A DNA stretch of 64,000 nucleotides from Erysipelotrichaceae bacterium (GTDB lineage: Bacteria > Bacillota_I > Bacilli_A > Erysipelotrichales > Erysipelotrichaceae): assembly GCA_015058955.1 (NCBI GenBank), contig SVBJ01000003.1, positions 84,240-148,239 on the forward strand, given 5' to 3'. A model generated the notes under the pieces. The model did no database searches. It was given only the letters and a program-made list of their open reading frames with translations, and was not told where the DNA came from. Both the position numbers and the translations under genes were made by a program. Below, piece by piece: positions 18,180 to 27,461 of this stretch. Within the stretch, counting starts at the first letter, position 1. The number at the start of each line of letters is the position of its first letter.

Positions 18180-19190
18180 TTAGCTCTCCCCTAAGAACCG
18201 TGAATAGTCATCAGTTCTTATCGCTTCCAGGTACTGATCCATGATACCCTTCAGATCCCGATATGTATTCATTACATTTATTCTGTCCTTAACCTTATTG
18301 TTGTTAGGAAGACCGTTGATGTACCAGCAGGCATGTCCGCGCATTTCCTTGATTCCGTTGATCTCTCCCTTGAGATCGATCAGTTTGCGGGCATGAAGCA
18401 GACACTGGTCAATTCTTTCTTCCGCAGTCGGATCCTGCAGAATTTCCCCTGTCTGTTCATAGTGAACCAGCTGCTGGATCAGCCATGGATTTCCCAGACA
18501 TCCTCGAGAAATCATGAACCGGTCGCAGTTGGTCTGCTGCTTCATCCTGATCATGTCATCAACGCTTTTGATGTCGCCGTTTCCGATGACCGGAATCTCC
18601 GCAATTTCCTTGACCTGTCTGATCAGATCCCAGTCACTTTTTCCGGAGTAATACTGGGTTCTGGTACGTGGATGGACACAGACGGCACTTATGCTGCTTT
18701 TCTGAATCTTTCTGACAAAGTCAACAACATTGATATGTTGCGCATCCCAGCCGGCTCTGACCTTGACAGTCACCGGCTTTCTGACATTTCTGACGATCTC
18801 CGTCAGCAGTTCGACAGCATATTCAGATGAGCGCATTAACGCGCTGCCGGAATTGTTATTGACGATCTTGGGAACCGGACAGCCCATATTGACATCAATG
18901 ATGTCACAGTCGGTCTGTTCATCAAAAAACCTTGCAGCTTCCACCATGGAATCAATGTCATGGCCAAACAGTTGCAAAGCCATCGGATGCTCAATTTCAT
19001 CTATGACAGTCATTCTGATGGTCTTCTTGTTCTTGTAGACAATGGCTTTGTCTGATATCATTTCCGACACGATCAAACCCGGATCAAACTGTTTGATCAT
19101 CGTACGGAATCCCAGATTGCTGATGCCGGCCATCGGTCCCACGATGACGTGATTACTCAGGACAACATCTCCTATTTCAAATCTGCTCAT
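18180..19190 (-). CDS. dusB: tRNA-dihydrouridine synthase (DusB-like)
   Basis: A 336-residue FMN-dependent TIM-barrel enzyme that reduces uridines in the tRNA D-loop using NADPH. Visible motifs: VGPMAGISNLGFR at the start, IIDVNMGCPVPKIVNNNSGS with the active-site cysteine (MGCP), VKVRAGWD, VHPRTRTQYYSG and IGNGDI. The ATG at 19190 has GGAGG five bases upstream; the reading frame extends only one codon further (TTG). First gene of the transcript that continues into the propeller and ABC genes after a four-base gap, an odd partner that probably reflects transcriptional convenience. Confidence 0.94.
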   Translation of the reverse strand: MSRFEIGDVVLSNHVIVGPMAGISNLGFRTMIKQFDPGLIVSEMISDKAIVYKNKKTIRMTVIDEIEHPMALQLFGHDIDSMVEAARFFDEQTDCDIIDVNMGCPVPKIVNNNSGSALMRSSEYAVELLTEIVRNVRKPVTVKVRAGWDAQHINVVDFVRKIQKSSISAVCVHPRTRTQYYSGKSDWDLIRQVKEIAEIPVIGNGDIKSVDDMIRMKQQTNCDRFMISRGCLGNPWLIQQLVHYEQTGEILQDPTAEERIDQCLLHARKLIDLKGEINGIKEMRGHACWYINGLPNNNKVKDRINVMNTYRDLKGIMDQYLEAIRTDDYSRFLGES

Positions 19191-19321
19191 CAAAGCCTCC
19201 TATACAGAATGACAGAAAAAAACTTGCTTCGGTCACTGAACATTATAACATTCTATTCATATAAATACTTTAAGAATAGATTAATAACACTACACACAAT
19301 ATAAACACGGCAGCCGCCGTT

Positions 19322-19332
19322 CATGGTATACT
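19322..19332 (+). promoter_or_regulatory. Extended -10 promoter for the HAD phosphatase gene
   Basis: TGG followed by TATACT (19327-19332) is an extended -10 element, 27 bases upstream of the ATG at 19360. A small inverted repeat, ACGGC...GCCGT, lies at about 19307-19320 just upstream. No good -35 box is seen, as is usual with extended -10 promoters. Confidence 0.55.
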
Positions 19333-19359
19333 TCTAATGTATTAAGGAAGGTCTGTCTT

Positions 19360-20055
19360 ATGAATTATCTGTTTGATCTTGATGATACCGTTTATGATCT
19401 CTCTCAGCCTTTTGTCCGTGCCTTTGACCTGATCTTTGCCCGGGATTATCCGGTTGATGTCAACCAGCTTTTCATAGGTCACCGCGTTCACAGTGAGGAG
19501 ACCTTTGCCCGGAGTGAAAGAAACGAAATATCAATGGAAGACATGTACTGCTACCGCATCACGGCTGCCTTCCGGGATCAGGGTTATTCCATCACCCGTC
19601 AGCAGGCTCTGCTGTTTCAGAATACCTATGCCGAGATCCAGCATAAGCTCATTCTCGGAGCAGAAATGGCGGAAATACTGGACTACTGCCGTGATACAGA
19701 TCAGTTTGTCCAGATAGTTACCAACGGGCCAAGTGAACACCAGAGAAAAAAGATTTCTTCATTAGGCCTTGATAAATGGATGGATACCTCAGCCATTGTC
19801 ATCTCATCAGAAACAGGCTTCCGTAAACCGGAAAGGGAAATATTTGACATCGCCAGGGAGCGTTTCAATCTTGATCTCAATAAAACTTACTTTGTCGGAG
19901 ATAACGTTGACACTGACATCCTGGGTGCCCATAATGCCGGCTGGAAGAGCATCTGGTTCAACCATCGCCATCATCCCAACAATACCGGCATCACTCCTGA
20001 TTACACTGTCTACAGTTACCGGGAATTATTACAGCTCATAAAAGATCTTACATGA
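19360..20055 (+). CDS. HAD-superfamily phosphatase (pyrimidine 5'-nucleotidase/SDT1-like)
   Basis: A 231-residue cytosolic HAD enzyme. Motif I is FDLDDTVYD at the N-terminus, with the nucleophile aspartate; motif II is VTNGPSEHQ; motif III lysine is in TGFRKPEREIF; motif IV is VGDNVDTDILGAHNAG. The helical cap between residues 20 and 100 is of the subfamily I type. Relatives dephosphorylate nucleoside monophosphates or small phosphometabolites; the substrate cannot be read from sequence. AAGGAAGG lies upstream of the ATG. Monocistronic and divergent from dusB. Confidence 0.85.
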   Translation: MNYLFDLDDTVYDLSQPFVRAFDLIFARDYPVDVNQLFIGHRVHSEETFARSERNEISMEDMYCYRITAAFRDQGYSITRQQALLFQNTYAEIQHKLILGAEMAEILDYCRDTDQFVQIVTNGPSEHQRKKISSLGLDKWMDTSAIVISSETGFRKPEREIFDIARERFNLDLNKTYFVGDNVDTDILGAHNAGWKSIWFNHRHHPNNTGITPDYTVYSYRELLQLIKDLT

Positions 20056-20078
20056 AATCCTCAAGAAGAGGATTTTTT
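20055..20078 (+). terminator. Intrinsic terminator of the HAD gene
   Basis: AAATCCTC (20055-20062) pairs with GAGGATTT (20068-20075) around AAGAA, followed by TTT; it starts on the last base of the stop codon. Confidence 0.8.
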
Positions 20079-20082
20079 CATG

Positions 20083-20105
20083 AAAAAAGGACACCGTGTG
20101 TCCTT
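20083..20105 (-). terminator. Intrinsic terminator of hslO
   Basis: On the minus strand AAGGACAC pairs with GTGTCCTT around three bases, followed by a T run; it overlaps the hslO stop codon. Confidence 0.8.
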
Positions 20106-20979
20106 AACTCATTTTCTTTACTCTCTGAGCAGTAATGTATCCTTCCAGGGTCTCCTTGGAAAACTGATACTTATTGCCGCACATCTTGCAGACAACTTCA
20201 CAGCCGCCATCTTCATCAACCATGGTCTGCAGGTCTTCAACCGGCAGCTTCCGGATGATGCGGGCAAACTTGCCCTTGGAGCATTCACATCTGAATACCG
20301 GTGTTTCCCTGCCCAGTTCCTGATAGTCATCAAACAGGGCATCAATCAGTTCCTTAGGATCCTCATATTCCGCCATTAACTGTGATACAGGCTTAATGTT
20401 TCCGATGATGTCCTCAATGATTCTGATGCTTTCTTCAGAAGCACCAGGCATCAACTGCAGGACCAGTCCTCCTGCTGAAGCCATCTTACCTTCCTCATCA
20501 TATCCCACACCGACACAGACAGCACTTGGGGTCTGTTCGGAAATCAGGAAATAATAGGCAAAGTCATCACCGATCTCACCGCTCTGCAGATCAACACTGG
20601 ACACAAACGGTTGCTTCAGACCCATGTCCTTGACTACTCTTAATGAGCCGTTGGTTCCAATCAGCTGACCTATGGTTGCCTTAGGATCATCATAACTGCC
20701 GTTTTCCACAAAGCCTCTTACCGCTCCGCCGAAATATCCGTCAACAACGATCTGACCTAAAGGCCCCTTGCCGTCAATTGTCAGTTCCAGTTTTTCCTTA
20801 TCGGTCTTTAACATGGTTCCCATGACTGAACCGACAGTGAGAACACGTCCCAGAGCAGTCTCAGCCGATCTGCTGAGATGATGCCTTTGGGATGCTTCCC
20901 TGACCAGTTCCGTTGTACGGCAGCAGAACACTCTGACTTCCTCGTTGAGAACCGTTCCTCTTGATAATATATCCTTCAT
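20104..20979 (-). CDS. hslO: Redox-regulated chaperone Hsp33
   Basis: A 291-residue Hsp33. The N-terminal domain has the ETALGRVLTVGSVMGTMLK stretch, and the C-terminal redox switch has the four zinc cysteines CEC and CKMC about 30 residues apart (near 240-270). Oxidation releases zinc and turns the protein into a holdase chaperone. The start overlaps the end of the upstream membrane-protein gene as ATGA, and it follows ftsH, hpt and tilS on the same strand, an arrangement common in Firmicutes. Confidence 0.95.
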   Translation of the reverse strand: MKDILSRGTVLNEEVRVFCCRTTELVREASQRHHLSRSAETALGRVLTVGSVMGTMLKTDKEKLELTIDGKGPLGQIVVDGYFGGAVRGFVENGSYDDPKATIGQLIGTNGSLRVVKDMGLKQPFVSSVDLQSGEIGDDFAYYFLISEQTPSAVCVGVGYDEEGKMASAGGLVLQLMPGASEESIRIIEDIIGNIKPVSQLMAEYEDPKELIDALFDDYQELGRETPVFRCECSKGKFARIIRKLPVEDLQTMVDEDGGCEVVCKMCGNKYQFSKETLEGYITAQRVKKMS

Positions 20980-21527
20980 TTGATTTTCTCCTCCAGTTTG
21001 CCTGCCAGCTTGAATACCGTTAACAGGGCATATAATATGATCGCATACATCAGTATTCCCAGCAATGCCATGATGAATCCGTTGCCGAACATAATCATGG
21101 TCAGATAGTTGCCGATATAGGTAATGATGTAGGCAGCCATTATCGATCTGATGGTAATGGCGGTATCCGGCAGATCATTGTCTTCTGCCAGCACTGAGAG
21201 ATGGTGAAACAGCATGTACATTAAGACAAGATTACAGACCAGATCAGCTATGCCCAGAGCCAGTCCCCAATATCCTACCTCAGCCCTCATTAATGCCAGA
21301 ATGAAATCCACCAATGAGATGCCGCAGCAGACCAGACTGAGGATCCTGACGAACTGACCCTTACCGTCATCAAACAGATCCAAAGCTGCTAATGAGACCA
21401 GATAATACCCGATGAAAGAAGGAACGAAATTGACGATTCCTATCTTCAGTTCAATGTTGATGTTTATCATGATGAATATCAGAGCAATGAATATCTGTCT
21501 GACTGCTTTCACTGTTTTATAATTCAT
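20976..21527 (-). CDS. Uncharacterised multi-spanning membrane protein
   Basis: A 183-residue hydrophobic protein with five or six predicted membrane segments and short loops; the N-terminus (MNYKTVKAVRQIFIALIFIM) is basic before the first helix, the C-terminus ends in a charged tail (KLAGKLEEKIK). No family was recognised. It sits between ftsH and hslO, overlaps hslO by four bases, and is separated from ftsH by 50 bases containing a strong hairpin. GGAGAG lies upstream of its ATG. Confidence 0.75.
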   Translation of the reverse strand: MNYKTVKAVRQIFIALIFIMININIELKIGIVNFVPSFIGYYLVSLAALDLFDDGKGQFVRILSLVCCGISLVDFILALMRAEVGYWGLALGIADLVCNLVLMYMLFHHLSVLAEDNDLPDTAITIRSIMAAYIITYIGNYLTMIMFGNGFIMALLGILMYAIILYALLTVFKLAGKLEEKIK

Positions 21528-21544
21528 TATTCTCTCCTGAAATG

Positions 21545-21566
21545 AAACAGCACTTTCGTGCTGTTT
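21545..21566 (-). terminator. Hairpin between ftsH and the downstream membrane-protein gene (weak terminator or processing site)
   Basis: AAACAGCAC and GTGCTGTTT form a nine-pair stem; on the minus strand the loop is GAAA, a stable tetraloop. Only a short, interrupted T tract (TTTCATTTC) follows, so partial read-through into the membrane-protein and hslO genes is likely. Confidence 0.55.
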
Positions 21567-21577
21567 TCATTATACTC

Positions 21578-23446
21578 TTACCGAACAGTTTCTTCTACTG
21601 TTTCAGGCTTTACCTTACCGTACTTGACGATATTGTCGAGATCTTCCTTGGTCAGGGTTTCCTGATCAATCAGAGCCCGGACAATGTTATCCAGATCCTT
21701 GCGGTGTTCGGAAATGATCCGCTTGGCCTGATCATAACAGCCATTGACGATTTTTCTGATTTCCTGATCTATCTCATAGGCAACCGTATCGGAATATGAC
21801 TTGTTGGAAGTATAGTCTCTTCCCAGGAAGACATTTTCACCCTGAGAATCATACTGAACCGGACCTATGGCTTCACTCATGCCATACTGATTGACCATGC
21901 TCTTGGCGATCTTGGTGACCTTTTCCAGGTCATTGGAAGCACCGGTACTGACTTCTCCCAGTACCAGTTCCTCAGCTACACGACCACCCAGTAACCCGGT
22001 GATCTGAGCCAGCAGTTCCTTCTTGGTTGACAAAAACATGCTGTCTTCCTTTGGTGTCATTAAGTTATAGCCGCCAGCCACACCTCTCGGTATGATGGTG
22101 ACCTTCTGAACGATATTGGCACCTTCCAGGAACAGACCGATTACAGCGTGGCCTGCTTCGTGAGTGGCCACCAGAGTCTTTTCCCTGTCGGAATACTTTC
22201 TGCTCTTCTTAGCCGGACCGCCCATGGTTCTGTCGATGGCTTCATCGAGGTTGCTCATGGTGATCCTGTCCCTGTTTTCTCTGACAGCCAGAATGGCTGC
22301 TTCATTGAGAACGTTCTCCAGATCAGCACCGGAGAATCCAGGTGTTCTGGCAGCCAGGGCTTCCAGATCAACATCATCTTCAAAACGCTTGTTTCTGGCA
22401 TGTACTTCCAGAATGGCTTTTCTGCCGTTTTTGTCAGGCAGATTTACCGTGATCTGACGGTCGAAACGGCCAGGTCTTAATAATGCCGGGTCCAGTACGT
22501 CCGGACGGTTGGTAGCGGCAATTACCACGATACCCTTGTTGTCTTCAATGCCGTCCATCTCGACCAGCAGCATGTTCAGTGTCTGTTCACGTTCGTCGTT
22601 ACCGCCGCCTAAACCGGCACCACGCTGTCTGCCTACGGCATCAATTTCATCGATGAATACTATGCAAGGCGCTGTGCTCTTAGCTTTCTTGAACATGTCT
22701 CTGACACGGCTGGCGCCGACACCGACAAACATTTCCACGAAGTCAGCACCGCTGATGGAATAGAACGGAACGTCCGCTTCACCGGCAACAGCCTTGGCCA
22801 GTAAGGTCTTACCTGTTCCCGGAGGACCGACCATCAGAATGCCCTTAGGTATTCTGGCGCCCATCTTGGCGTATTTTTCCGGTCCCTTCAGATAACTGAT
22901 AAGTTCAGCTACCTCTTCCTTTTCCTCGTCACAGCCGGCAACGTCAGAGAATCTGACCTTGATGTTGCCTTCCAGACGGGCTCTGGACTTGGAGAATTCA
23001 AAGGCTTTGTTATTCTGGCTGCCGCTCATTCGGGATATGAAGTATATGCCCACCGCCGTCACGATGATCAGCGGAATGACCTGCACCAGAGCCTCTATCA
23101 GAGGATTGGTCTTATAGGCATCAACGATCTTGATGTTTCCGTCCTTGACTTTACTCTGAAGAGTGGTCACAAGTCCGTTATTAACTGTTTCTGTGTTAGG
23201 CAAGGTAACCTGGAATCCCTTTTCACCGTTCTTGTCATTGTATATGCCCTTGACATCAATGACGGTGTTGCTGAGAGTCAGCTGTACCTGCTCGATCTGT
23301 GCATCCTTCCGGTTAAGTAACTCAACAAACTGGCCATAGGTCATGGCAATGTTATTGCCGCGCATGGCTGCAGTAGTCAGGAAGATCAGAATAGGCAGCA
23401 TCAGCAGATATGGAACCAGATTTGCCCATGTTCTGTTATTTCTCAA
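21578..23446 (-). CDS. ftsH: ATP-dependent zinc metalloprotease FtsH
   Basis: A 622-residue membrane protease. Two membrane helices flank an extracellular domain ([18 protein letters not shown] near the N-terminus and [17 protein letters not shown] near 120-140). The AAA domain has Walker [19 protein letters not shown], Walker [17 protein letters not shown] and the second region of homology; the zinc site is HEAGH with a downstream acidic ligand. It degrades misassembled membrane proteins and short-lived regulators. The only in-frame start near the ribosome site GAGGAG is a TTG at 23446; no ATG is available upstream. It follows hpt by 21 bases. Confidence 0.96.
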   Translation of the reverse strand: MRNNRTWANLVPYLLMLPILIFLTTAAMRGNNIAMTYGQFVELLNRKDAQIEQVQLTLSNTVIDVKGIYNDKNGEKGFQVTLPNTETVNNGLVTTLQSKVKDGNIKIVDAYKTNPLIEALVQVIPLIIVTAVGIYFISRMSGSQNNKAFEFSKSRARLEGNIKVRFSDVAGCDEEKEEVAELISYLKGPEKYAKMGARIPKGILMVGPPGTGKTLLAKAVAGEADVPFYSISGADFVEMFVGVGASRVRDMFKKAKSTAPCIVFIDEIDAVGRQRGAGLGGGNDEREQTLNMLLVEMDGIEDNKGIVVIAATNRPDVLDPALLRPGRFDRQITVNLPDKNGRKAILEVHARNKRFEDDVDLEALAARTPGFSGADLENVLNEAAILAVRENRDRITMSNLDEAIDRTMGGPAKKSRKYSDREKTLVATHEAGHAVIGLFLEGANIVQKVTIIPRGVAGGYNLMTPKEDSMFLSTKKELLAQITGLLGGRVAEELVLGEVSTGASNDLEKVTKIAKSMVNQYGMSEAIGPVQYDSQGENVFLGRDYTSNKSYSDTVAYEIDQEIRKIVNGCYDQAKRIISEHRKDLDNIVRALIDQETLTKEDLDNIVKYGKVKPETVEETVR

Positions 23447-23467
23447 TTTACTTTCACACTCCTCAAA

Positions 23468-24007
23468 TTAGTACAATTCTTCTTTCAATACTCCTACATA
23501 CGGGAGATTTCTGTATTTCTGATTGTAGTCAAGGCCAAAGCCTACCACAAATTCATTTTCTACTTCAAATCCTATATAATCAGCCTTAACATCAACCTGT
23601 CTTCTGGAAGGCTTATCCAGTAAGCTGACGACCTTGACGTCATGTGCTCCCTTGTTATAAAGCAAAGTCTTAAGTGCCTTGATGGTAATGCCGGTATCGA
23701 CAATGTCCTCTACAAGCACCAGATCACGTCCCTGAATTGAATGTTCCAGGTCCTTGATGATCTTTATGTCGCCCAGGGTTTCCGTTCCTGAATAGCTGGA
23801 AACAGCCATGAAGTCGATCTCAATGTCCAATGTGACTCTCTTGATCAGTTCAGCCATGAATGGTACTGAACCCTTCAAAATACCGACAAACAGAAGGCCG
23901 TTGTGGTTATCTGCATAATCATGGTCAAGCTGCCGTCCCAGTTCGAAACAGCGCTGTCTTATCTGTTCTTCGCTTATCAGAATCTTCTTTAAATCGTCTT
24001 TAATCAT
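23468..24007 (-). CDS. hpt: Hypoxanthine phosphoribosyltransferase
   Basis: A 179-residue purine-salvage enzyme that makes IMP (and GMP) from the base and PRPP. The PRPP-binding motif is VLVEDIVDTGITIKAL, and FVGILKGSVPFMAELIKRV and the C-terminal FVVGFGLDYNQKYRNLPYVG are typical of Hpt. The ATG at 24007 has GGGGG upstream; a GTG two codons earlier is less likely. It lies 24 bases after tilS and 21 before ftsH, the classic Firmicute tilS-hpt-ftsH order. Confidence 0.96.
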   Translation of the reverse strand: MIKDDLKKILISEEQIRQRCFELGRQLDHDYADNHNGLLFVGILKGSVPFMAELIKRVTLDIEIDFMAVSSYSGTETLGDIKIIKDLEHSIQGRDLVLVEDIVDTGITIKALKTLLYNKGAHDVKVVSLLDKPSRRQVDVKADYIGFEVENEFVVGFGLDYNQKYRNLPYVGVLKEELY

Positions 24008-24031
24008 AAGCACCCCCGAAAAAACAAGTTA

Positions 24032-25249
24032 TTAAAATTTTAGCACAAATAAATTCGGTTTGATAGTGTAATGCGATTTATCACACCCAATATTGGCGAT
24101 AAAGACAACCTGTCCCTTACTGTTTACCACTACCGGCCATCTGCTGCGCTCTTTTCTTTTTATTTTACGGTCAATGAAGAAACGCGACAGTTTCTTTCGG
24201 CCGTAACGCAGCTGGATCTCATCACTGCCCTGCCCGTTTCGCACAATTACCGGAAAATCCTCTTCACTCAGCGATACTCCTTCTATGACCTTCCCACTGT
24301 CCTTCAGTTCAAAATACGGTGTTTTGAAATACTCCGGTTTTTCCAGAACATAGCAGTATCCTTCAAAAGGTTCATTGACATAGATGACACCGTATTCGTA
24401 TACGATTTCCAGGCCCTGATAAACCGGTATGTAACCGTTTCTCTTACTGTTAAGTATCGTATTGACAATGTCATCAATGTAGTCGGAAGAATAGCTGCCG
24501 GTTCTGTCTTTCTGCCAGATCAGCCATCTGATCAGTTCACCTTTTCTGCTTTCCCGGACAAACTGTTCCATCGGAATCTCTTCTCCATATTGTTTTTCAA
24601 ACCTTTCCAGCATTTCCTGCTGCTGCCGGTTGAACTGATCTATTTCCTGTAACCAGCACTCTATCTGCTGATCATCAGCCGGTTCAATCAGTGAATGCCT
24701 GATGCGGTTTCTGGTATAGTGATCGGTGAAGTTGCTTTCATCGTCATGGAAAGGAACCCCATTCTCCAGGCAGTATTCTCTGGTCTGCTTCTTACGGTAC
24801 TTTAGCAGAGGTCTTAAGATCCTCATGCCATGATGGTATCCTTCGTAAGGAATACCGTAATACCAGCCATGGGAACCTCTTTCCAGTGACATCAGGTAAT
24901 TCTCAATATGATCATCCATCTGGTGCCCCGTTAACAGATAATCACACTGCTCCCGGTCATATACCTTCTTATAAAACTCATAGCGGACATTGCGGGCCCA
25001 CATCTGGAAGTTTTCACTGCCATGCTGGACAGGATAATCCTTATACAGCTTTACGCCATGTTTATTGCAGAATCTCTCCACAAGCCGTTCTTCCAGGTCA
25101 GCTGATTCCCTGATCTTATAATTCACAAAGCATACAACGACATCCAGTCCTTCCTCAAGGCACAGTGAAAGAAGCATCATGGAATCACTTCCCCCTGATA
25201 CTCCCACAAGATATCGGTACTGCTTTTCGAGATTCAGTTTTTCGTTCAC
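24032..25249 (-). CDS. tilS: tRNA(Ile)-lysidine synthetase
   Basis: A 405-residue N-type ATP pyrophosphatase that modifies the wobble C34 of tRNA-Ile (CAU) to lysidine. The PP-loop VGVSGGSDSMMLL is near residues 15-27, LTGHQMDDHIENYLMSLERG and the tRNA-binding GIPYEG...RPLLKYRKKQ region follow; the C-terminal domain is the longer TilS type. The gene starts with GTG at 25249 (a weak AGAAG site upstream); no better ATG exists in frame. First gene of the tilS-hpt-ftsH run. Confidence 0.93.
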   Translation of the reverse strand: MNEKLNLEKQYRYLVGVSGGSDSMMLLSLCLEEGLDVVVCFVNYKIRESADLEERLVERFCNKHGVKLYKDYPVQHGSENFQMWARNVRYEFYKKVYDREQCDYLLTGHQMDDHIENYLMSLERGSHGWYYGIPYEGYHHGMRILRPLLKYRKKQTREYCLENGVPFHDDESNFTDHYTRNRIRHSLIEPADDQQIECWLQEIDQFNRQQQEMLERFEKQYGEEIPMEQFVRESRKGELIRWLIWQKDRTGSYSSDYIDDIVNTILNSKRNGYIPVYQGLEIVYEYGVIYVNEPFEGYCYVLEKPEYFKTPYFELKDSGKVIEGVSLSEEDFPVIVRNGQGSDEIQLRYGRKKLSRFFIDRKIKRKERSRWPVVVNSKGQVVFIANIGCDKSHYTIKPNLFVLKF

Positions 25250-25282
25250 GCTTCTATGATATCACTCTATTTCCCAATATAC

Positions 25283-25305
25283 AAAAGCACTGGATTAACC
25301 AGTGC
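25283..25305 (-). terminator. Intrinsic terminator of the fatty acid isomerase-like gene
   Basis: GCACTGG (25287-25293) and CCAGTGC (25299-25305) form a seven-pair stem with a five-base loop; on the minus strand TTTTG follows. It separates the flavoenzyme gene from tilS. Confidence 0.8.
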
Positions 25306-25328
25306 CTGTATTATTAATAATTGATTGT

Positions 25329-26741
25329 TTAGAAGAATCTGGTAACGATGTCCTTGCTGGCAGCACAGGTATCTTCCATGTCACCGAAGCTGATTATCTC
25401 ACCGGCATAGTAAGTACCCTGTTTGCCCTGCATGGCTTCCAGCTTGTCATACCAGCCGTCTGCGTAATCCTTGGAGCTGACATGCGGACAGTAGTAGGTT
25501 TCCTGTTCAAACAGTCTTTCCTTTACCGGGAATCCGCATAGCTCCATGTCCTTCATCATGGTATCAATTGTATAGTCGTAGCTGACATCCTTGCTGCCAA
25601 GATGGTTGCGTAATGCATAAACCACGCTCGGGCAGTTGCCCTTCAGGTCTTCCCAGCGGTGATAATATACCATGGCATGTCCCAGACGATCATATGTCAT
25701 GTTATCAAAGATGTAACCGGAAATGGTCGGGCCGGCATTTTCATCAAACCTGGCGATGAAGTCAACATACTTTTCGTGAATGATCTTGCTGAAGAGTTCC
25801 TTTTCTTCTTCTCTGGCATCTGCATATGTGGCAAAGTAATCCAGAGGTGTGGTAACGATCAGCTTATCGAATTCTTCTACTCTTTCTCCCTTAGCATCCT
25901 TAATGGTGACCTTGATCTTTCCTTCGGTTCCTTCAGCCGGACGGACAACCTTGACTACCTCAGTATTCAGATGTGCAGGGTGCAGAAGTTTTTTATTGGC
26001 ATTTACATAGATGGACTGCGTACCATCCTTCCATGTCCACAGTCTCATGTTGACAAATTCAATGGCTGTTGTGGTATCCAGATATTTCATAACATAGGCA
26101 GCCGGGATTTCATCAAAGTAACCGTAGCCAAATGAAGTATAAGGTCCGATCCATATTCTCATGACTTCTTCAACACCGTTGAGCTTGCAGAACTGATCAA
26201 ATGGCAAAGCAAGATCCTTCAGATTAGGATTTTCTCCTTCAATCATATTCAGTGCATTATCAACGTTCTTATCCAGACCTGAATACCTGCCCTGAGCAAC
26301 TCCACGGTGACCGTAGCAGTCATATCCCTTATACTTGGTATTCATGATCTCAACAAGCTTCTTCATCTGCTTCTTCAGTTTCAAAAGGCCAAGTGTCTTT
26401 CTGATGGAGAAGTTCTTCTTGATGTCAAACGGGAAGATTTCCTTACCGCTGGAATCTCTGTACATACGGCGCATGTTTGGACCGTCAGCGTGACTGGTTC
26501 CGCCGAATTCCTCAACCTCATGAACGGCATGATATGTTATTGCTCCCATGATGGCTCCGGTTTCGTATGATCTCTCTTCACCGTTTACCTTAATCTTTGG
26601 TGAATAGGACTTTCCTCCTACCTTATTGAGCTTTTCATAGATTTCATAGTTTGTGTATCCCTTTTTCTGAAGATACATGGCAGCAGAAATGCCCGCAGGG
26701 CCTCCTCCGATGATGCAGATTCTTTCATTAAGATTTGTCAT
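25329..26741 (-). CDS. FAD-dependent polyunsaturated fatty acid (linoleate) isomerase homologue
   Basis: A 470-residue flavoprotein of the amine-oxidase fold. The FAD Rossmann motif IIGGGPAGISAAMYLQKKGY is at residues 10-29 and the flavin-binding VGGKSYSP follows. Several blocks match what I recall of Propionibacterium acnes PAI (the enzyme forming trans-10,cis-12 conjugated linoleic acid): SYETGAIMG, FGYGYFDEIPAAYVMKYLD, RLWTWKDGTQ, PTISGYIFDNMTYDRLGHAM, VYYHRWEDL, and the C-terminal YYAGEIISFGDMEDTC with SKDIVTRFF. Length is close to PAI's. Such enzymes shift double bonds without net redox change. This gene has its own terminator and a likely promoter. Assignment to PAI rather than a generic amine oxidase rests on remembered sequence. 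Confidence 0.75.
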   Translation of the reverse strand: MTNLNERICIIGGGPAGISAAMYLQKKGYTNYEIYEKLNKVGGKSYSPKIKVNGEERSYETGAIMGAITYHAVHEVEEFGGTSHADGPNMRRMYRDSSGKEIFPFDIKKNFSIRKTLGLLKLKKQMKKLVEIMNTKYKGYDCYGHRGVAQGRYSGLDKNVDNALNMIEGENPNLKDLALPFDQFCKLNGVEEVMRIWIGPYTSFGYGYFDEIPAAYVMKYLDTTTAIEFVNMRLWTWKDGTQSIYVNANKKLLHPAHLNTEVVKVVRPAEGTEGKIKVTIKDAKGERVEEFDKLIVTTPLDYFATYADAREEEKELFSKIIHEKYVDFIARFDENAGPTISGYIFDNMTYDRLGHAMVYYHRWEDLKGNCPSVVYALRNHLGSKDVSYDYTIDTMMKDMELCGFPVKERLFEQETYYCPHVSSKDYADGWYDKLEAMQGKQGTYYAGEIISFGDMEDTCAASKDIVTRFF

Positions 26742-26787
26742 TATTATTTACCTCTTATTTATCCCAAATCCATTTTAGCACTACTGA

Positions 26788-26815
26788 TAAATACAAGATA
26801 CTGAAACTATGTCAA
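26788..26815 (-). promoter_or_regulatory. Possible sigma-A promoter for the fatty acid isomerase-like gene
   Basis: A consensus -35 TTGACA (26815-26810 on the minus strand) is followed after 16 bases by TATTTA as a poor -10. It lies about 50 bases upstream of the AGAGG site and ATG at 26741. Confidence 0.4.
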
Positions 26816-26829
26816 CTTTGCGCATTTTT

Positions 26830-27366
26830 TCACAATGTCAGCCCTTCAATGAAGCGTTCCTGAATATTTCTGAACTTTGCCCCGTTTACCGGCAGATTTC
26901 CCTTAACGTCTATTATCCTGGCCGTATTGATGTACTTGCCGTCATTAAGAAATAACACGGATTCCTTATACAGCCCTTCCACATAACCCAGACGGTAAAG
27001 ATGCTTCAGTCCTTCAGGATTGTCCTTTTCATCATAAGCTTTCAGCCAGGCTTCGTGATTGGAAGTCATCGGTATGACAAAGGCCTTCCCGTTGAATACC
27101 TTCAGTACCACACCGAAATGCTGGTAACCTATTTCTGAAACATAGGCACGTCCGAAGTCAATAAAACATATGTCACCGGGAGATATGTTCAACCCGAAAT
27201 GGCGGCAGGACTTCAATTTTGATCTTGTTTTATAATTGTATTCACTTATCAGCGTACTTCTGGCCATGCTGACCGGCATGCTGTAGTATTCATCTCTGAG
27301 TTCTCTGATATGATCCTTTATCAGATGATCAATATTACTGTAGTTAAAGTTATTTATTTCTGACAT
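26830..27366 (-). CDS. MazF/PemK-fold protein with N-terminal extension
   Basis: A 178-residue protein. From about residue 63, SPGDICFIDFGRAYVSEIGYQHFGV and KAFVIPMTSNHEAW resemble the beta-barrel core of MazF/PemK-type toxins (GDIvyvdfg ... G...RPaviv...vi.vp.TS), while residues 1-60 are an extra helical part. The arginine-proline motif after the second strand is replaced by HFGV, so ribonuclease activity is uncertain. No antitoxin-like gene lies beside it, unlike ordinary mazEF pairs. GGGAG precedes the ATG. The deleted IS3 element begins 82 bases upstream. Confidence 0.6.
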   Translation of the reverse strand: MSEINNFNYSNIDHLIKDHIRELRDEYYSMPVSMARSTLISEYNYKTRSKLKSCRHFGLNISPGDICFIDFGRAYVSEIGYQHFGVVLKVFNGKAFVIPMTSNHEAWLKAYDEKDNPEGLKHLYRLGYVEGLYKESVLFLNDGKYINTARIIDVKGNLPVNGAKFRNIQERFIEGLTL

Positions 27367-27447
27367 TATGTAACTCCCTTCAATACTGAGTAGTCAGAAA
27401 TAACTGTTCTTCCTGAAAAAATCTCTGCTTCACTGAACTTGTCAACG

Positions 27448-27458
27448 AAAAGTAGACA
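27448..27458. repeat. Left terminal inverted repeat of the IS3-like element
   Basis: AAAAGTAGACA, matching the reverse complement at 28131-28141. Confidence 0.75.
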
Positions 27459-27461
27459 GGT

